64,000 bases of DNA from AC-32 sp963765785 (GTDB taxonomy: Bacteria > Actinomycetota > Thermoleophilia > Gaiellales > Gaiellaceae), in assembly GCA_963765785.1 (NCBI GenBank), contig CAVXXW010000018.1, forward strand, positions 186,001 through 250,000, given 5' to 3'. The translations under genes were made by a program, and so were the position numbers. Numbering within the stretch: the first letter of the stretch is position 1; each line of letters opens with the position of its first letter. Below the pieces are notes generated by a model that was not told where the DNA came from, searched no databases, and was given only the letters and a program-made list of their open reading frames with translations. Of the stretch, positions 41,723 through 53,246 are shown in pieces.

Positions 41723-42133
41723 ATGGCAACGGAGACGAAGAACCTGACCGACGACCAGCGCGAGTTCCTCGAGCACCCGTACTACGCGACCGTGACCACG
41801 CTGCGCGAGGACGGCTCGCCGCACACCACCGTCGTCTGGGTCGACGTCGACGACGAGGGCGTGCTCTTCAACACCGCGACCGGGCGGGCCAAGCCGCGGC
41901 ACCTCGAGCGCGACCCGCGTGTCTCGCTGACCGTGGTCGACCCGAGCGACGGCTACCGCTGGATCTCGGTGAGCGGTCGCGCGGAGATGACCAAGGAGGG
42001 CGGCGACGCGGGCATCGACAAGCTCGCGAAGAAGTACCTCGGCCAGGACAAGTACCCCTGGCACAAGCCGGAGGAGCAGCGGCTCGTCGTGCGCATCCGG
42101 CCGGAGCACCTCGAGGCGCACGGCCTCGATTGA
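41723..42133 (+). CDS. PPOX-class F420/FMN-dependent oxidoreductase
   Basis: A 136-aa split-barrel flavin/deazaflavin-binding protein of the pyridoxamine-5'-phosphate-oxidase-like class. Indicative segments are YYATVTTLREDGSPHTTVVWVDVDDEGVLF, RAKPRHLERDPRVSLTVVDP and RWISVSGRAEM. In actinobacteria such proteins often use F420. The substrate is unknown. An AAAGGAGAGC Shine-Dalgarno sets ATG 41723, and the stop overlaps the next gene. Confidence 0.87.
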   Translation: MATETKNLTDDQREFLEHPYYATVTTLREDGSPHTTVVWVDVDDEGVLFNTATGRAKPRHLERDPRVSLTVVDPSDGYRWISVSGRAEMTKEGGDAGIDKLAKKYLGQDKYPWHKPEEQRLVVRIRPEHLEAHGLD

Positions 42134-42984
42134 GGCTCACGCTCTGCGACGTCGGCCCGCGCGACGGCCTCCAGAACGAGCCCGAGACGCTGGAGCCCGC
42201 GACGCGTGCAGAGCTCGTCAACCGGCTCGCCGCCGCGGGCCTACCGCGCGTCGAGGCGGTCAGCTTCGTCCGGCCGGACCGCGTGCCGCAGATGACGGGC
42301 GCCGAGGAGGTCGCCGCCGGAATCGAGCGGCGCGACGGCACCGAATACTCCGGGCTCGTGCTGAACGAGCAGGGGTACGAGCGCTTCCGCGAGTGCGGCC
42401 TCGACCGCGTGAACGTGACCCTCGGCGCGACGGAGGAGTTCAACCGCCGCAACGCCAACGCCACTCTGGACGAGGCGGTCGCCCGGGTCGAGCGGATCCT
42501 CGGAGCGGCGAGCGAGCCGGCAACCGTCACGCTCAGCGTCGCCTTCGGCTGCCCGTTCGAGGGTCGCGTCGACCCCGGCCGCGTGGCCGAGCTCGCCGCG
42601 CGCTTCGAGGGTACCGAGGTCGTCCTCGCCGACACGATCGGCGTCGCGGTGCCGAGCGAGGTTCGGGCGCTGGTGGAGCGATCCGGCGCCGCCGGCTTCC
42701 ACGGCCACAACACCCGCAACACCGGCTACGCGAACGTGCTCGCCGCCGTCGAGGCCGGCGCGAGCGTGCTCGACGCGTCGGTGGGCGGCCTCGGCGGCTG
42801 CCCCTACGCGCCGCGGGCAAGCGGCAACGTCGCCACCGAGGACGTCGTCTACCTGCTCGAGCGGGAGGGCGTCGAGACGGGCGTCGACCTCGACGCGCTG
42901 ATCGCCGTGGCCGCGTGGCTGGAAGGGATCTTCGGCCGGAGACTCGAGGGCCAGGTCTACCGCGCCGGCACCTGGCCGGCGTAG
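42130..42984 (+). CDS. Hydroxymethylglutaryl-CoA lyase-family enzyme
   Basis: A 284-aa TIM-barrel lyase that would cleave HMG-CoA to acetoacetate and acetyl-CoA in leucine degradation. DVGPRDGLQNEP near the start holds the Arg/Asp/Gln catalytic group. NEQGYERFRECGLDRVNV and HGHNTRNTGYANVL carry the metal-site His residues, and the signature SVGGLGGCPYAPRASGNVATED contains the active Cys. TTG 42130 overlaps the previous stop. No 3-methylcrotonyl-CoA carboxylase genes are nearby, so a related citramalate-type activity cannot be excluded. Confidence 0.87.
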   Translation: MRLTLCDVGPRDGLQNEPETLEPATRAELVNRLAAAGLPRVEAVSFVRPDRVPQMTGAEEVAAGIERRDGTEYSGLVLNEQGYERFRECGLDRVNVTLGATEEFNRRNANATLDEAVARVERILGAASEPATVTLSVAFGCPFEGRVDPGRVAELAARFEGTEVVLADTIGVAVPSEVRALVERSGAAGFHGHNTRNTGYANVLAAVEAGASVLDASVGGLGGCPYAPRASGNVATEDVVYLLEREGVETGVDLDALIAVAAWLEGIFGRRLEGQVYRAGTWPA

Positions 42985-42988
42985 CCGA

Positions 42989-43039
42989 GGCACCGCTTGC
43001 GGTGCCGCCTCAGGACGGCCGGGCTGTGCCCGGACGTCC
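42989..43039. terminator. Double hairpin between convergent genes
   Basis: Two strong hairpins in the 87-nt convergent gap: GGCACCGC-TT-GCGGTGCC (42989-43006), then GGACG-G-CCGGGC-TGT-GCCCGG-A-CGTCC (43013-43039). There is no U-tract. They could block transcription from both sides. Confidence 0.55.
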
Positions 43040-43071
43040 GTCTGAAACGACCGGTCGAGCCGATTGGCGGT

Positions 43072-44448
43072 TCATCGAGATGCCGCCACTAGGAACTCCG
43101 AGACGGCAAGGTCGATCTCCTCGTCACCGGTCTGCCAGTTCGAGACCGAGACGCGGATCGCCTTGCGGCCGCGCCAGGTCGTGCCGCTCAGCCAGACGCG
43201 ACTGCCCTCCTGCACCTGCCGGAGCACTTCGTCGGTCTGCTCGTCGGACTCGAACCGGAAGAGCACCTGGTTGAGCACGACGTCGTTCAGCAGCTCGACG
43301 CCCGGCAGCTCGACGATCGCCTCTGAGAAGCGCGTCGCGGCGTCGCAGCAGCGCTCGACGAGCTCGACCACGCCGGAGCGGCCGAGCGAGCGCAGCGCCG
43401 CGTAGACCGCGAACCCGCGGGCGCGGCGCGAGAACTCGGGGACCCAGTCCATCTCGTCACGCACCCGGCGCGAGCCCTCGTCCTGGATCAGGTACGACGC
43501 GGTGACGGCCATCGAGGCCCGGTGCGACTCGGGGTGGGCGCACACGACGAGGCCCGAGTCGTACGGCACGTTCAGCCACTTGTGCGCGTCGGTCGTCCAC
43601 GAGTCGGCGAGCTCGATCCCGCTGACGAGGTGCCGCAGGCGCGGCGAGACGGCGGCCCAGATCCCGAAGGCGCCGTCGACGTGCAGCCATGCCCCCGCGT
43701 CGCGGGAGAGCCGCGCGATCTCCGGCAGGGGGTCGAACGCGCCGGTGTTCACTTCGCCCGCCTGCGCGCAGACGATCGTCGGCCCGGCCGCGCCGCCGGC
43801 CAGTGCCGCGGCCAGGGCGTCCGGCAGCATCCGGCCCTGGTCGTCCGCCGCGACGGTCGTCGGCGCGCCGAGTCCGAGCAGGCGCAGCGCCCGGTCGATC
43901 GTCACGTGGCGCTGCTCGCCGACGAGCACGCGGATCCGCGGCGCCCCCGTGAGGCCGTCGCGGCCGACGTCCCAGCCGACCGCGTCGAGCACGTGCCAGC
44001 GCGCCGCGGCAAGGCCGGTCACGTGCGCGACCTGGGTGCCCGTGACGAAGCCGATCGAGGACTCACCCGGCAGCCCGAGGAGCTCGAGCAGCCAGTCGCG
44101 CGTGATCTGCTCCACGACCGAGGCCGACGGCCCGGCGACGTAGAGGCCGGCATTCTGGTCCCAGGCCGAGGTGAGCCAATCGGCGGCGAGCGCCGCAGGC
44201 AGCCCTCCGCCGATCACGAACCCGAAGTAGCGGCCGCTTCCCAGCGCGACGACGCCCGGCTCGGCGCCCGCGACGAGCTCCTCGACCACCTGGTCCGCCG
44301 GGAGCGGGTCCTCCGGGAGCCGGCCGCCGAGCGCCGCGCGCAGCTGCTCCGGCGTCACCTCCGGGAAGACCGGGCGCTCGCCGAGCGTGTCCAGGTAGTC
44401 CGCCGCGTGCTCCGCCGTCCGGCGTAGCAGGTCGCGCGTGTCGCTCAC
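43072..44448 (-). CDS. Group II PLP-dependent decarboxylase / aspartate aminotransferase-fold enzyme
   Basis: A 458-aa PLP enzyme of the aromatic-L-amino-acid/glutamate decarboxylase group. TDAHKWLNVPYDSG contains the Schiff-base lysine, HVDGAFGIWAAVSP the PLP-ring His/Asp pair, and GFVTGTQVAHVTGLAAAR the phosphate-binding loop. The C-terminal FRFESDEQTDEV is typical. The substrate is unresolved. GTG 44448 overlaps the upstream acetyltransferase as GTGA, so three genes (two acetyltransferases, then this one) form one operon. Confidence 0.88.
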   Translation of the reverse strand: MSDTRDLLRRTAEHAADYLDTLGERPVFPEVTPEQLRAALGGRLPEDPLPADQVVEELVAGAEPGVVALGSGRYFGFVIGGGLPAALAADWLTSAWDQNAGLYVAGPSASVVEQITRDWLLELLGLPGESSIGFVTGTQVAHVTGLAAARWHVLDAVGWDVGRDGLTGAPRIRVLVGEQRHVTIDRALRLLGLGAPTTVAADDQGRMLPDALAAALAGGAAGPTIVCAQAGEVNTGAFDPLPEIARLSRDAGAWLHVDGAFGIWAAVSPRLRHLVSGIELADSWTTDAHKWLNVPYDSGLVVCAHPESHRASMAVTASYLIQDEGSRRVRDEMDWVPEFSRRARGFAVYAALRSLGRSGVVELVERCCDAATRFSEAIVELPGVELLNDVVLNQVLFRFESDEQTDEVLRQVQEGSRVWLSGTTWRGRKAIRVSVSNWQTGDEEIDLAVSEFLVAASR

Positions 44449-44993
44449 GTATCCATCCTCTCACCGAGCGACCAGAGGCCGTACCGGTGCGGGAACGGCG
44501 TGTCCTCGACCTCGCGCTCGAACGACTCGCCGATCTTCTCGGCGACGCGTACCGAGGCAATGTTCTCGAGCGCGATCAGCGAGATCAGGCGCGTCAGCGC
44601 GCACTCGCCGATCGCCAAGTCCCGGCACGCGAGCGCCGCCTCGGTCGCGTAGCCGCGGCCCCAGTAGTCGTGCCCGAGCTTCCAGCCGAGCTCCGTCTCG
44701 ACGTCGCCCTCGAGCCGCGCCCGCTTCCCGTTCGTCCAGCCGCGCGGATCCCACAGCTGGAAGCCGACGCGCCCGAGGACCTCGCCGTCCTCCCGCCGCT
44801 CGACGGTGAACTCGCCGATCTCGTACCAGTCCCAGTGCCGAATCATGCGCTCGACCATCTCTTCCACCTGCTCCGGCGTCTTCACCCCGCCGACGTACTG
44901 GACGGCGTCGGCGTCCTGCCAGTGCGGGTAGAAGGCCGCCGCGTCGTCCGGCCGGGGCGGGCGCAGGATCAGCCGATCGGTCTCGAGCCTCAC
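44445..44993 (-). CDS. GNAT acetyltransferase, RimJ-like (second of tandem pair)
   Basis: A 182-aa acetyl-CoA-dependent N-acetyltransferase. It begins LETDRLILRPPRPDDAAAFYPHWQD, has the acetyl-CoA loop LGHDYWGRGYATEAALACRDLA near residue 105, and ends with motif B (LENIASVRVAEKIGESFERE). It is a paralogue of the gene immediately upstream, with overlapping stop and start. The acceptor is unknown. Confidence 0.9.
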   Translation of the reverse strand: MRLETDRLILRPPRPDDAAAFYPHWQDADAVQYVGGVKTPEQVEEMVERMIRHWDWYEIGEFTVERREDGEVLGRVGFQLWDPRGWTNGKRARLEGDVETELGWKLGHDYWGRGYATEAALACRDLAIGECALTRLISLIALENIASVRVAEKIGESFEREVEDTPFPHRYGLWSLGERMDT

Positions 44994-45532
44994 GCGTCCA
45001 GGGCGAACAGCTGGGCCTCGCGCCGGCCCAGCATGATGTCGCGCTCGTACGCGAGGCCGAGCTTGCGCGCGACGTTCTCGGAGGCGGTGTTCCCGTGGAT
45101 GATCAGCGCGATCAGCCGCTCGGCACCGAGCTCGTTCAGCGCGTAGTCGCGGACCGCGCCGGCGGCCTCAGTCGCGTAGCCCTGGCCCCAGTACGGCTTG
45201 CCGAGCGTGTAGCCGACCTCGACCTCGCTGGGAACGTTCGCCGCATCCGCGCGGGTCGTCGGCTCCCACGTGTCCGTGTTCCAGACGAGCAGGCCGACGC
45301 GGCCGATGATCGCGCCGTCGTCCCGGCGAACGGTCGTGAAGAGCCCGAAGCCGTCCGCCTCCCAGCGCTCCATCATCCGCTTCACGCTCCGCTCGGTGTC
45401 CCTCAGGGTGAGTGTGCGGCCGTCGCCGACGTAGCGCATCACCTCCGGGTCGGCGTACATCGGCGCGAGCGCCTGGGCGTCCTCGGCGACGGGCGCGCGC
45501 AGGAGCAGCCGGTCGGTCTCGAGCTGCAACAC
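44990..45532 (-). CDS. GNAT acetyltransferase, RimJ-like (first of tandem pair)
   Basis: A 180-aa paralogue of the next gene. It starts LETDRLLLRAPVAEDAQALAPMYADPEVMRYVGDG, carries the acetyl-CoA motif LGKPYWGQGYATEAAGAVRDYAL, and ends HGNTASENVARKLGLAYERD. Strong similarity in order and motifs points to local tandem duplication. It lies 9 nt downstream of the cyclase gene and may be part of the same transcript. Confidence 0.9.
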   Translation of the reverse strand: MLQLETDRLLLRAPVAEDAQALAPMYADPEVMRYVGDGRTLTLRDTERSVKRMMERWEADGFGLFTTVRRDDGAIIGRVGLLVWNTDTWEPTTRADAANVPSEVEVGYTLGKPYWGQGYATEAAGAVRDYALNELGAERLIALIIHGNTASENVARKLGLAYERDIMLGRREAQLFALDA

Positions 45533-45541
45533 GAGGAGAGC

Positions 45542-46243
45542 CTACGTCTTGCGAGAACGCCGCCAGGGCCGGCGCGGCCGCGGGCCTTCGGGCTTCCCGA
45601 GCTTGTCGAACGCCGCCTCGAGTTGGGCCTCGACGTAGCGGTTGATCCTGTCGTCGAAGCGGCGCTCGAGCTCGTCGCCCCGGTCGTCGGCCTCAGCCTG
45701 CTTCGGGGGCGGGAACGAGTGCTGAGACTCCTCGAGCGAGAGCTCGTAGACGTGCTCGTGCTGGATGTCCTTCAGGTTCTGGCGGCCGAGGTCGCGCACG
45801 CTGACGCCGTCGGGCAGCTCGTTCCCGACGAGCGCGCGCGTCGTCTCCGAGACGAGGATCTGCCCGCCGTGCCCGGCCGAGCAGATGCGGGCGGCGCGAA
45901 CGACGTCCAGCCCCACGTAGCCCTCGTCGCCGACGGTCGGCTCGCCGGTGTGCAGGCCCATGCGGACGCGCACGTCGGCATCTCGGGGCCAGTCGTGGGA
46001 GGCCAGCGCACGCTGGCCGGCAACCGCGGCTCCGACGGCGTCTCGCGCGCGCGGGAACGAGTAGAAGAACGCGTCGCCCTGCGTGTCGACCTCGCTCCCT
46101 CCGCCCGCCTGAAAGACCTCGCGCAGCAGCCGCCGGTGGTCGGCCACGACCTGCCCGTAGTCGTCGCCCAGCTCCTGCAGCAGGCGCGTCGAGCCCTCGA
46201 TGTCCGTGAACAGGAACGTGACGGTGCCGCCCGGAAGAGTCAC
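45542..46243 (-). CDS. Class III adenylate/guanylate cyclase domain protein
   Basis: A 233-aa protein with one class III cyclase domain (TVTFLFTDIEGSTRLLQELG; DTQGDAFFYSFPRARDAV; LHTGEPTVGDEGYVGLDVVRAARICSAGHGGQILVS). The first metal-binding Asp is present in FTDIEG. The second metal Asp is in GDAFF, and the transition-state Arg/Asn helix reads GLDVVRAARIC. A charged C-terminal tail of about 50 residues follows. GTG 46243 is chosen; TTG 46258 is an in-frame alternative. It could make the ligand for cNMP-type proteins such as the one in the hydrogenase operon, though that is speculative. Confidence 0.85.
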   Translation of the reverse strand: MTLPGGTVTFLFTDIEGSTRLLQELGDDYGQVVADHRRLLREVFQAGGGSEVDTQGDAFFYSFPRARDAVGAAVAGQRALASHDWPRDADVRVRMGLHTGEPTVGDEGYVGLDVVRAARICSAGHGGQILVSETTRALVGNELPDGVSVRDLGRQNLKDIQHEHVYELSLEESQHSFPPPKQAEADDRGDELERRFDDRINRYVEAQLEAAFDKLGKPEGPRPRRPWRRSRKT

Positions 46244-46248
46244 AGCAC

Positions 46249-46254
46249 TACCGT
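46249..46254 (+). promoter_or_regulatory. -10 box of a leaderless promoter before the DUF255 gene
   Basis: TACCGT ends 6 nt before GTG 46261, with no Shine-Dalgarno. The divergent cyclase gene starts 18 nt away, so opposite promoters overlap here. Confidence 0.45.
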
Positions 46255-46260
46255 ACAAGC

Positions 46261-48141
<1,881 letters not shown>

Positions 48142-48147
<6 letters not shown>

Positions 48148-48165
48148 CAGTCTGTTACTTGGATC
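48142..48165 (+). repeat. Palindromic repeat, copy 1
   Basis: Core AGTAACAGTCTGTTACT is a perfect inverted repeat with a single central T (9-bp arms here, counting the flanking A and T), followed by the oriented tail TGGATC. It overlaps the stop codon of the DUF255 gene. An identical 23-bp unit lies 78 bp downstream, and a degenerate copy lies in hypF. Confidence 0.85.
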
Positions 48166-48220
48166 GACACGGCCGGAATCGACGGTGCCGCCGTGGCACC
48201 TCCAGCGTTCCAACCGCGCT

Positions 48221-48243
48221 AGTAACAGTCTGTTACTTGGATC
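48221..48243 (+). repeat. Palindromic repeat, copy 2, overlapping the liv promoter
   Basis: Exact copy of the 23-bp unit at 48143-48165. Its tail supplies TTGGAT (48237-48242), which sits 19 nt upstream of the TAGAGT -10 box of livG and could be the -35 element. The symmetric core is therefore well placed to act as an operator for the liv operon, for example for a TetR-type repressor. No candidate regulator gene is adjacent. Confidence 0.75.
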
Positions 48244-48261
48244 CCGGCCCGGCGCGCGCCT

Positions 48262-48267
48262 TAGAGT
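48262..48267 (+). promoter_or_regulatory. -10 box of the liv operon promoter
   Basis: TAGAGT, 8 nt before GTG 48276 with no Shine-Dalgarno. The box and spacing are identical to those before the leuS leader peptide (56046-56051), supporting a leaderless transcript. Confidence 0.5.
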
Positions 48268-48275
48268 GCCGCGCC

Positions 48276-49689
<1,414 letters not shown>

Positions 49690-49690
49690 G

Positions 49691-50593
49691 GTGATCCTCG
49701 CCTTCGACTGGACGCAGCTCGCCCAGCAGATCGTGATCGGCCTGGCCTCGGGCGGCGTCTGGGCGACGCTCGCGGTGGCGCTCGTCTTGATCTACCGCTC
49801 GACCGGCGTGATCAACTTCGCCCAGGGCGAGATGGCGATGTTCTCGACTTTCATCGCCTGGTCGCTCGTCAACCACGGCTTCTCGTACTGGTCCGCCTTC
49901 GTCCTCACCGTCGCGATCTCGTTCGCGGGCGGCGTCGCGGTCGAACGGGCGGTGATCCGGCCGGTCGAGCGCGCGCCCGTGCTGACGGTCGTGATCGTGA
50001 CGCTCGGCCTCTTCTTCGTCGTCAACGGCGCGGCGCGCTGGATCTGGTCGCCCGAGACGCGCAGCCTGCCGAACGCGTTCTCGACGCGGCCGATCACCGT
50101 CGGCGGCGTCGCCTTCTCGATCTCCGACCTCGGCACGATCGCGGTCTCGCTCGCGGTTGTGGGGCTGCTCTGGTTGTTCTTCCGGTTCACGAAGCTCGGC
50201 CTCGCCTCGCGCGCCGCGGCCGTCAACCCGGACGCGAGCCGCCTCGTCGGCGTGCGCGTGACCTGGATGCTCGCGCTGGGCTGGGGTCTCGCGGCGGCGA
50301 TGGGCGCCGTCTCCGGGATGCTGACCGCGCCGGCGCTCGCGAGCTTCGACCAGAACCTGATGCAGCCCGTGCTGCTCTACGCCTTCGCCGGCGCAGTGCT
50401 CGGCGGGATCGACAGCCCGCTCGGGGCGGTCGTCGGCTCGCTGCTGCTCGGAGTGTTGATCAACCTGATCGGCACCTACGTGAACTGGGTCGGCAGCGAC
50501 CTACGGCTGCCCGTGGCCCTCGCGATCATCCTCGGCGTGCTGCTCATCCGGCCGTCGGGCCTCTTCGGGCGGCCGATGGAGACGAGAGTCTGA
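49691..50593 (+). CDS. livH: Branched-chain amino-acid ABC transporter permease LivH
   Basis: A 300-aa permease with about eight membrane helices. YRSTGVINFAQGEMAMFSTFIAW near residue 35-57 is the LivH hallmark. The EAA-like cytoplasmic loop lies at FRFTKLGLASRAAAVNPDASRLVGVRV near 180-205, and FAGAVLGGIDSPLGAVVGSLLLG follows. GTG 49691 lies 1 nt after the livF stop; its TGA overlaps livM. Confidence 0.94.
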   Translation: MILAFDWTQLAQQIVIGLASGGVWATLAVALVLIYRSTGVINFAQGEMAMFSTFIAWSLVNHGFSYWSAFVLTVAISFAGGVAVERAVIRPVERAPVLTVVIVTLGLFFVVNGAARWIWSPETRSLPNAFSTRPITVGGVAFSISDLGTIAVSLAVVGLLWLFFRFTKLGLASRAAAVNPDASRLVGVRVTWMLALGWGLAAAMGAVSGMLTAPALASFDQNLMQPVLLYAFAGAVLGGIDSPLGAVVGSLLLGVLINLIGTYVNWVGSDLRLPVALAIILGVLLIRPSGLFGRPMETRV

Positions 50594-51606
50594 TGCGGAG
50601 CCGTGCGCCCGGGATCGCGCTCTGGCTGCTGGTCGCCGCGGTCGTGCTCGTCGCGTACCTGTTCGCGCCGCGCTTCATCAGCGACTTCCACTCGCGCGAG
50701 CTCGCGGAGGCGGGGGTCTTCTTCATCGCGATCGTTGGGCTCAACCTGCTGACCGGCTACACGGGCCAGATCTCCCTCGGTCACGGCGCGCTGATGGCCG
50801 TCGGCGGCTACACGACCGCGGCGCTCGCCGTGCACGAGCACTGGCGCGACGTCTGGACGATCCCGCTGGCCGGCATCGCGGCAGGCATCGTCGGCTTCCT
50901 GATCGGCCTGCCCGCGCTTCGGCTCTCCGGCCTCTACCTCGCGCTCGCGACGTTCGCGTTCGCGATCGCGATCCCATCGCTGTTGAAGAAGTTCTCGGGC
51001 CTCACGGGCGGCAGCCAGGGCCTGCGGCTCCTCGAGCAGGCGCCGCTGCAGGTCACAGGCCTCAGCGGCACGGTGACGATCTTCGGTCGCACGATGACCC
51101 AGAACCACTTCCTCTACTACCTGACATGGGGCATCGGGCTGCTCGGCTTCCTGATTGCGTGGCTCGTGGTGCGCGGCCGCGTCGGCCGGACCTTCCGCGC
51201 CGTGCGCGACAGCGAGGTGGCTGCCGCCTCGGTGGGCATCAACCTCGCCTGGACGAAGACGTTCGCCTTCGCGGTGAGCGGCGTCTACGCCGGCGTCGCC
51301 GGCTCGCTGCTGGCGATCCAGGTCGAGATCGTCAACCCGCTCTCGTTCACGTTCTTGCTCTCGATCCTGATCCTGGTCGGCGTGGTCGTCGGCGGGCTCG
51401 GCTCGCTCGGCGGCATGATCCTCGGCGCCCTCTTCGTGCAGTACCTGCCGGACCTCTCGACCCATGTCTCGACCGCCGAGGGCGTGCCGGACTTCGTCTT
51501 CGGCGCGGCGATCATCGTCGTGATGGTGCTCCTGCCGACCGGAGTCGGCGGGTTCCTGCGGCGGCTTGCCAGACCCCTAACAACGCGGCTATACCTTCGT
51601 CCCTAG
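50593..51606 (+). CDS. livM: Branched-chain amino-acid ABC transporter permease LivM
   Basis: A 337-aa partner permease of LivH. NLLTGYTGQISLGHGALMAVGGYTTA near residue 50-75 is the LivM signature. The cytoplasmic coupling loop is GRTFRAVRDSEVAAASVGINLAWTK, and LSILILVGVVVGGLGSLGGMILGALFV follows. ATG 50593 overlaps the livH stop by one base (TGATG). Confidence 0.94.
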   Translation: MRSRAPGIALWLLVAAVVLVAYLFAPRFISDFHSRELAEAGVFFIAIVGLNLLTGYTGQISLGHGALMAVGGYTTAALAVHEHWRDVWTIPLAGIAAGIVGFLIGLPALRLSGLYLALATFAFAIAIPSLLKKFSGLTGGSQGLRLLEQAPLQVTGLSGTVTIFGRTMTQNHFLYYLTWGIGLLGFLIAWLVVRGRVGRTFRAVRDSEVAAASVGINLAWTKTFAFAVSGVYAGVAGSLLAIQVEIVNPLSFTFLLSILILVGVVVGGLGSLGGMILGALFVQYLPDLSTHVSTAEGVPDFVFGAAIIVVMVLLPTGVGGFLRRLARPLTTRLYLRP

Positions 51607-51613
51607 AGGGGCT

Positions 51614-52825
51614 ATGGCGAGGGCTAGGTACCTGATCCTGTTCGTGCTGGGCGCGCTGGCGCTCGCGACGGTCGCATCCGGCGCGGCCTCCGAGACCGGC
51701 GTGACGCCGACGCAGGTCACGATCGGCGGCACGACGCCGCTGAGCGGACCGGCCTCCGCGTACCAGTCGGTCGCGAAAGGCGCGGCCGCTTACTTCCGCT
51801 ACGTGAACGCGAAGGGCGGCGTGAACAAGCGGAAGATCAACTACATCTACAAGGACGACGCCTACGACCCGTCCAAGACGGCCGACGCCACCCGCGAGCT
51901 CGTCCAGCAGGACAAGGTCTTCGCGATCTTCAACAGCCTCGGCACCGATCAGAACCTGGCCACGCGCGCCTACCTGAACGCGCTCAAGGTCCCGCAGCTG
52001 TTCGTGGCCAGCGGCGCGACCACGTTCGGCAACGACTTCAAGAAGTACCCGTACACGATCGGCTACCAGCCGAACTACCGCGCCGAGGGAACCATCTACG
52101 GCCGCTACGTCGTCAAGCACGCCCCGAAGGCGCGGATCGGCGTGCTCTACCAGAACGACGACTACGGCAAGGATCTGCTCGTCGGCCTGCAGCGCGGGCT
52201 CGGCGCCAAGGCCGGCCTGGTCAAGTCGAAGCAGAGCTACAACGTCGACGACCCGGACGTCCAGTCGCAGATCGCGAAGCTGAAGGCGGCCAAGGTGAAC
52301 ACGCTGATGGTGTTCGCGACGCCGAAGTTCGCGATCCAGGCGTACGTCTACGCGCGCAAGCTCTCGTGGAAGCCGCTCGTCTACATGAACGCCGTCTCGA
52401 GCGCCGCGAACATCATGGGCCTCTCGAGCGCGGCGACGAGCAAGACGCAGACCGAGGGGACGATCTCGATCGTCTTCCTGAAGGACCCGACCGACCCGGC
52501 CTGGCGCAACAACTCCGGGATGAAGCTCTACCGCTCGATCATGAAGAAGTACAAGGGCGGCAACCCGAACGACGTCTACGCGGTCTACGGCATGTCGGTC
52601 GCCCACACGTTCGTGGCGGCGCTGCAGAAGGCCGGCAAGAACCCGACGCGCGCCGGGATCATGAAGGCGGCTGACTCGCTGAACATCACGAACGACCCGT
52701 TCCTGCTGCCCGGCATCTCGGTCAAGACGAGCGCGACCGACCACTTCCCGCTCGACCAGGCCAAGCTCCAGCGCTACCACAACGGGCACTGGGTCGCCTT
52801 CGGCGGGCTCTTCCGCGTCAGGTAG
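51614..52825 (+). CDS. Branched-chain amino-acid-type substrate-binding protein
   Basis: A 403-aa periplasmic-binding-type receptor. Residues 1-25 are a Sec signal peptide (YLILFVLGALALATVASGAAS) without lipobox cysteine. The mature part has the type I fold (TIGGTTPLSGPASAYQSVAKGAAAYF; YKDDAYDPSKTADATRELVQQDKVFAIFN; GVLYQNDDYGKDLLVG). Without a lipid anchor it might be released in a monoderm cell, which is unusual for this role. It lies 7 nt after livM with a purine-rich Shine-Dalgarno (AGAGGGG) close to the ATG. Confidence 0.93.
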   Translation: MARARYLILFVLGALALATVASGAASETGVTPTQVTIGGTTPLSGPASAYQSVAKGAAAYFRYVNAKGGVNKRKINYIYKDDAYDPSKTADATRELVQQDKVFAIFNSLGTDQNLATRAYLNALKVPQLFVASGATTFGNDFKKYPYTIGYQPNYRAEGTIYGRYVVKHAPKARIGVLYQNDDYGKDLLVGLQRGLGAKAGLVKSKQSYNVDDPDVQSQIAKLKAAKVNTLMVFATPKFAIQAYVYARKLSWKPLVYMNAVSSAANIMGLSSAATSKTQTEGTISIVFLKDPTDPAWRNNSGMKLYRSIMKKYKGGNPNDVYAVYGMSVAHTFVAALQKAGKNPTRAGIMKAADSLNITNDPFLLPGISVKTSATDHFPLDQAKLQRYHNGHWVAFGGLFRVR

Positions 52826-52866
52826 AAGGCAACGCCGGCCCGCCGGAAACCCGCAAGGCCGATCCG

Positions 52867-53199
52867 TTGCGGGCCGAGGCAGTGGAGCAGATTCGCCGGA
52901 AGCGCCGGTTCAATATCCACGCCACCGTGATCGGCATCGTGACGCCGCTCGTCGGCCTGTCCTGGGTGCTGACCGAGTACTACACGGCGCACACGTCGCA
53001 CAGGTGGCCCAGCTCGTTCGCCGACGCACCCGCCGACCGGCCTGGAGTGTGGAGTACGTGGTTCTTCTACTTCGTGGGCGTCATGCTGCTGGTGCTTCTG
53101 ATCGACGCGTACCGGACGTACGGAGGGCCGTACATCCACCGCTCGCCATCCGAGACCGAGATCGATCGGGAGGTCGAGCGCCTGCGACCCGACCGTTGA
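52867..53199 (+). CDS. 2TM-domain membrane protein
   Basis: A 110-aa protein with two transmembrane helices at about 20-38 (NIHATVIGIVTPLVGLSWVL) and 65-83 (WFFYFVGVMLLVLLIDAY), matching the layout of the 2TM domain family. The C-terminus is charged (SETEIDREVERLRPDR). Start TTG 52867 or GTG 52882. Function is unknown. It follows the liv operon by 41 nt, without a clear link to transport. Confidence 0.72.
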   Translation: MRAEAVEQIRRKRRFNIHATVIGIVTPLVGLSWVLTEYYTAHTSHRWPSSFADAPADRPGVWSTWFFYFVGVMLLVLLIDAYRTYGGPYIHRSPSETEIDREVERLRPDR

Positions 53200-53240
53200 A
53201 GGCCCGGGGGCATCGCCGCCCCAGGACGACTCTCGGGCCT
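53200..53240. terminator. Nested hairpin between convergent genes
   Basis: AGGCCCG (53200-53206) pairs with CGGGCCT (53234-53240) and encloses a second stem, GGGGC / GCCCC (53207-53222). It lies in the gap between the 2TM gene and the EamA gene, and is symmetrical enough to act in both directions. There is no U-tract. Confidence 0.5.
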
Positions 53241-53246
53241 GCGTAC

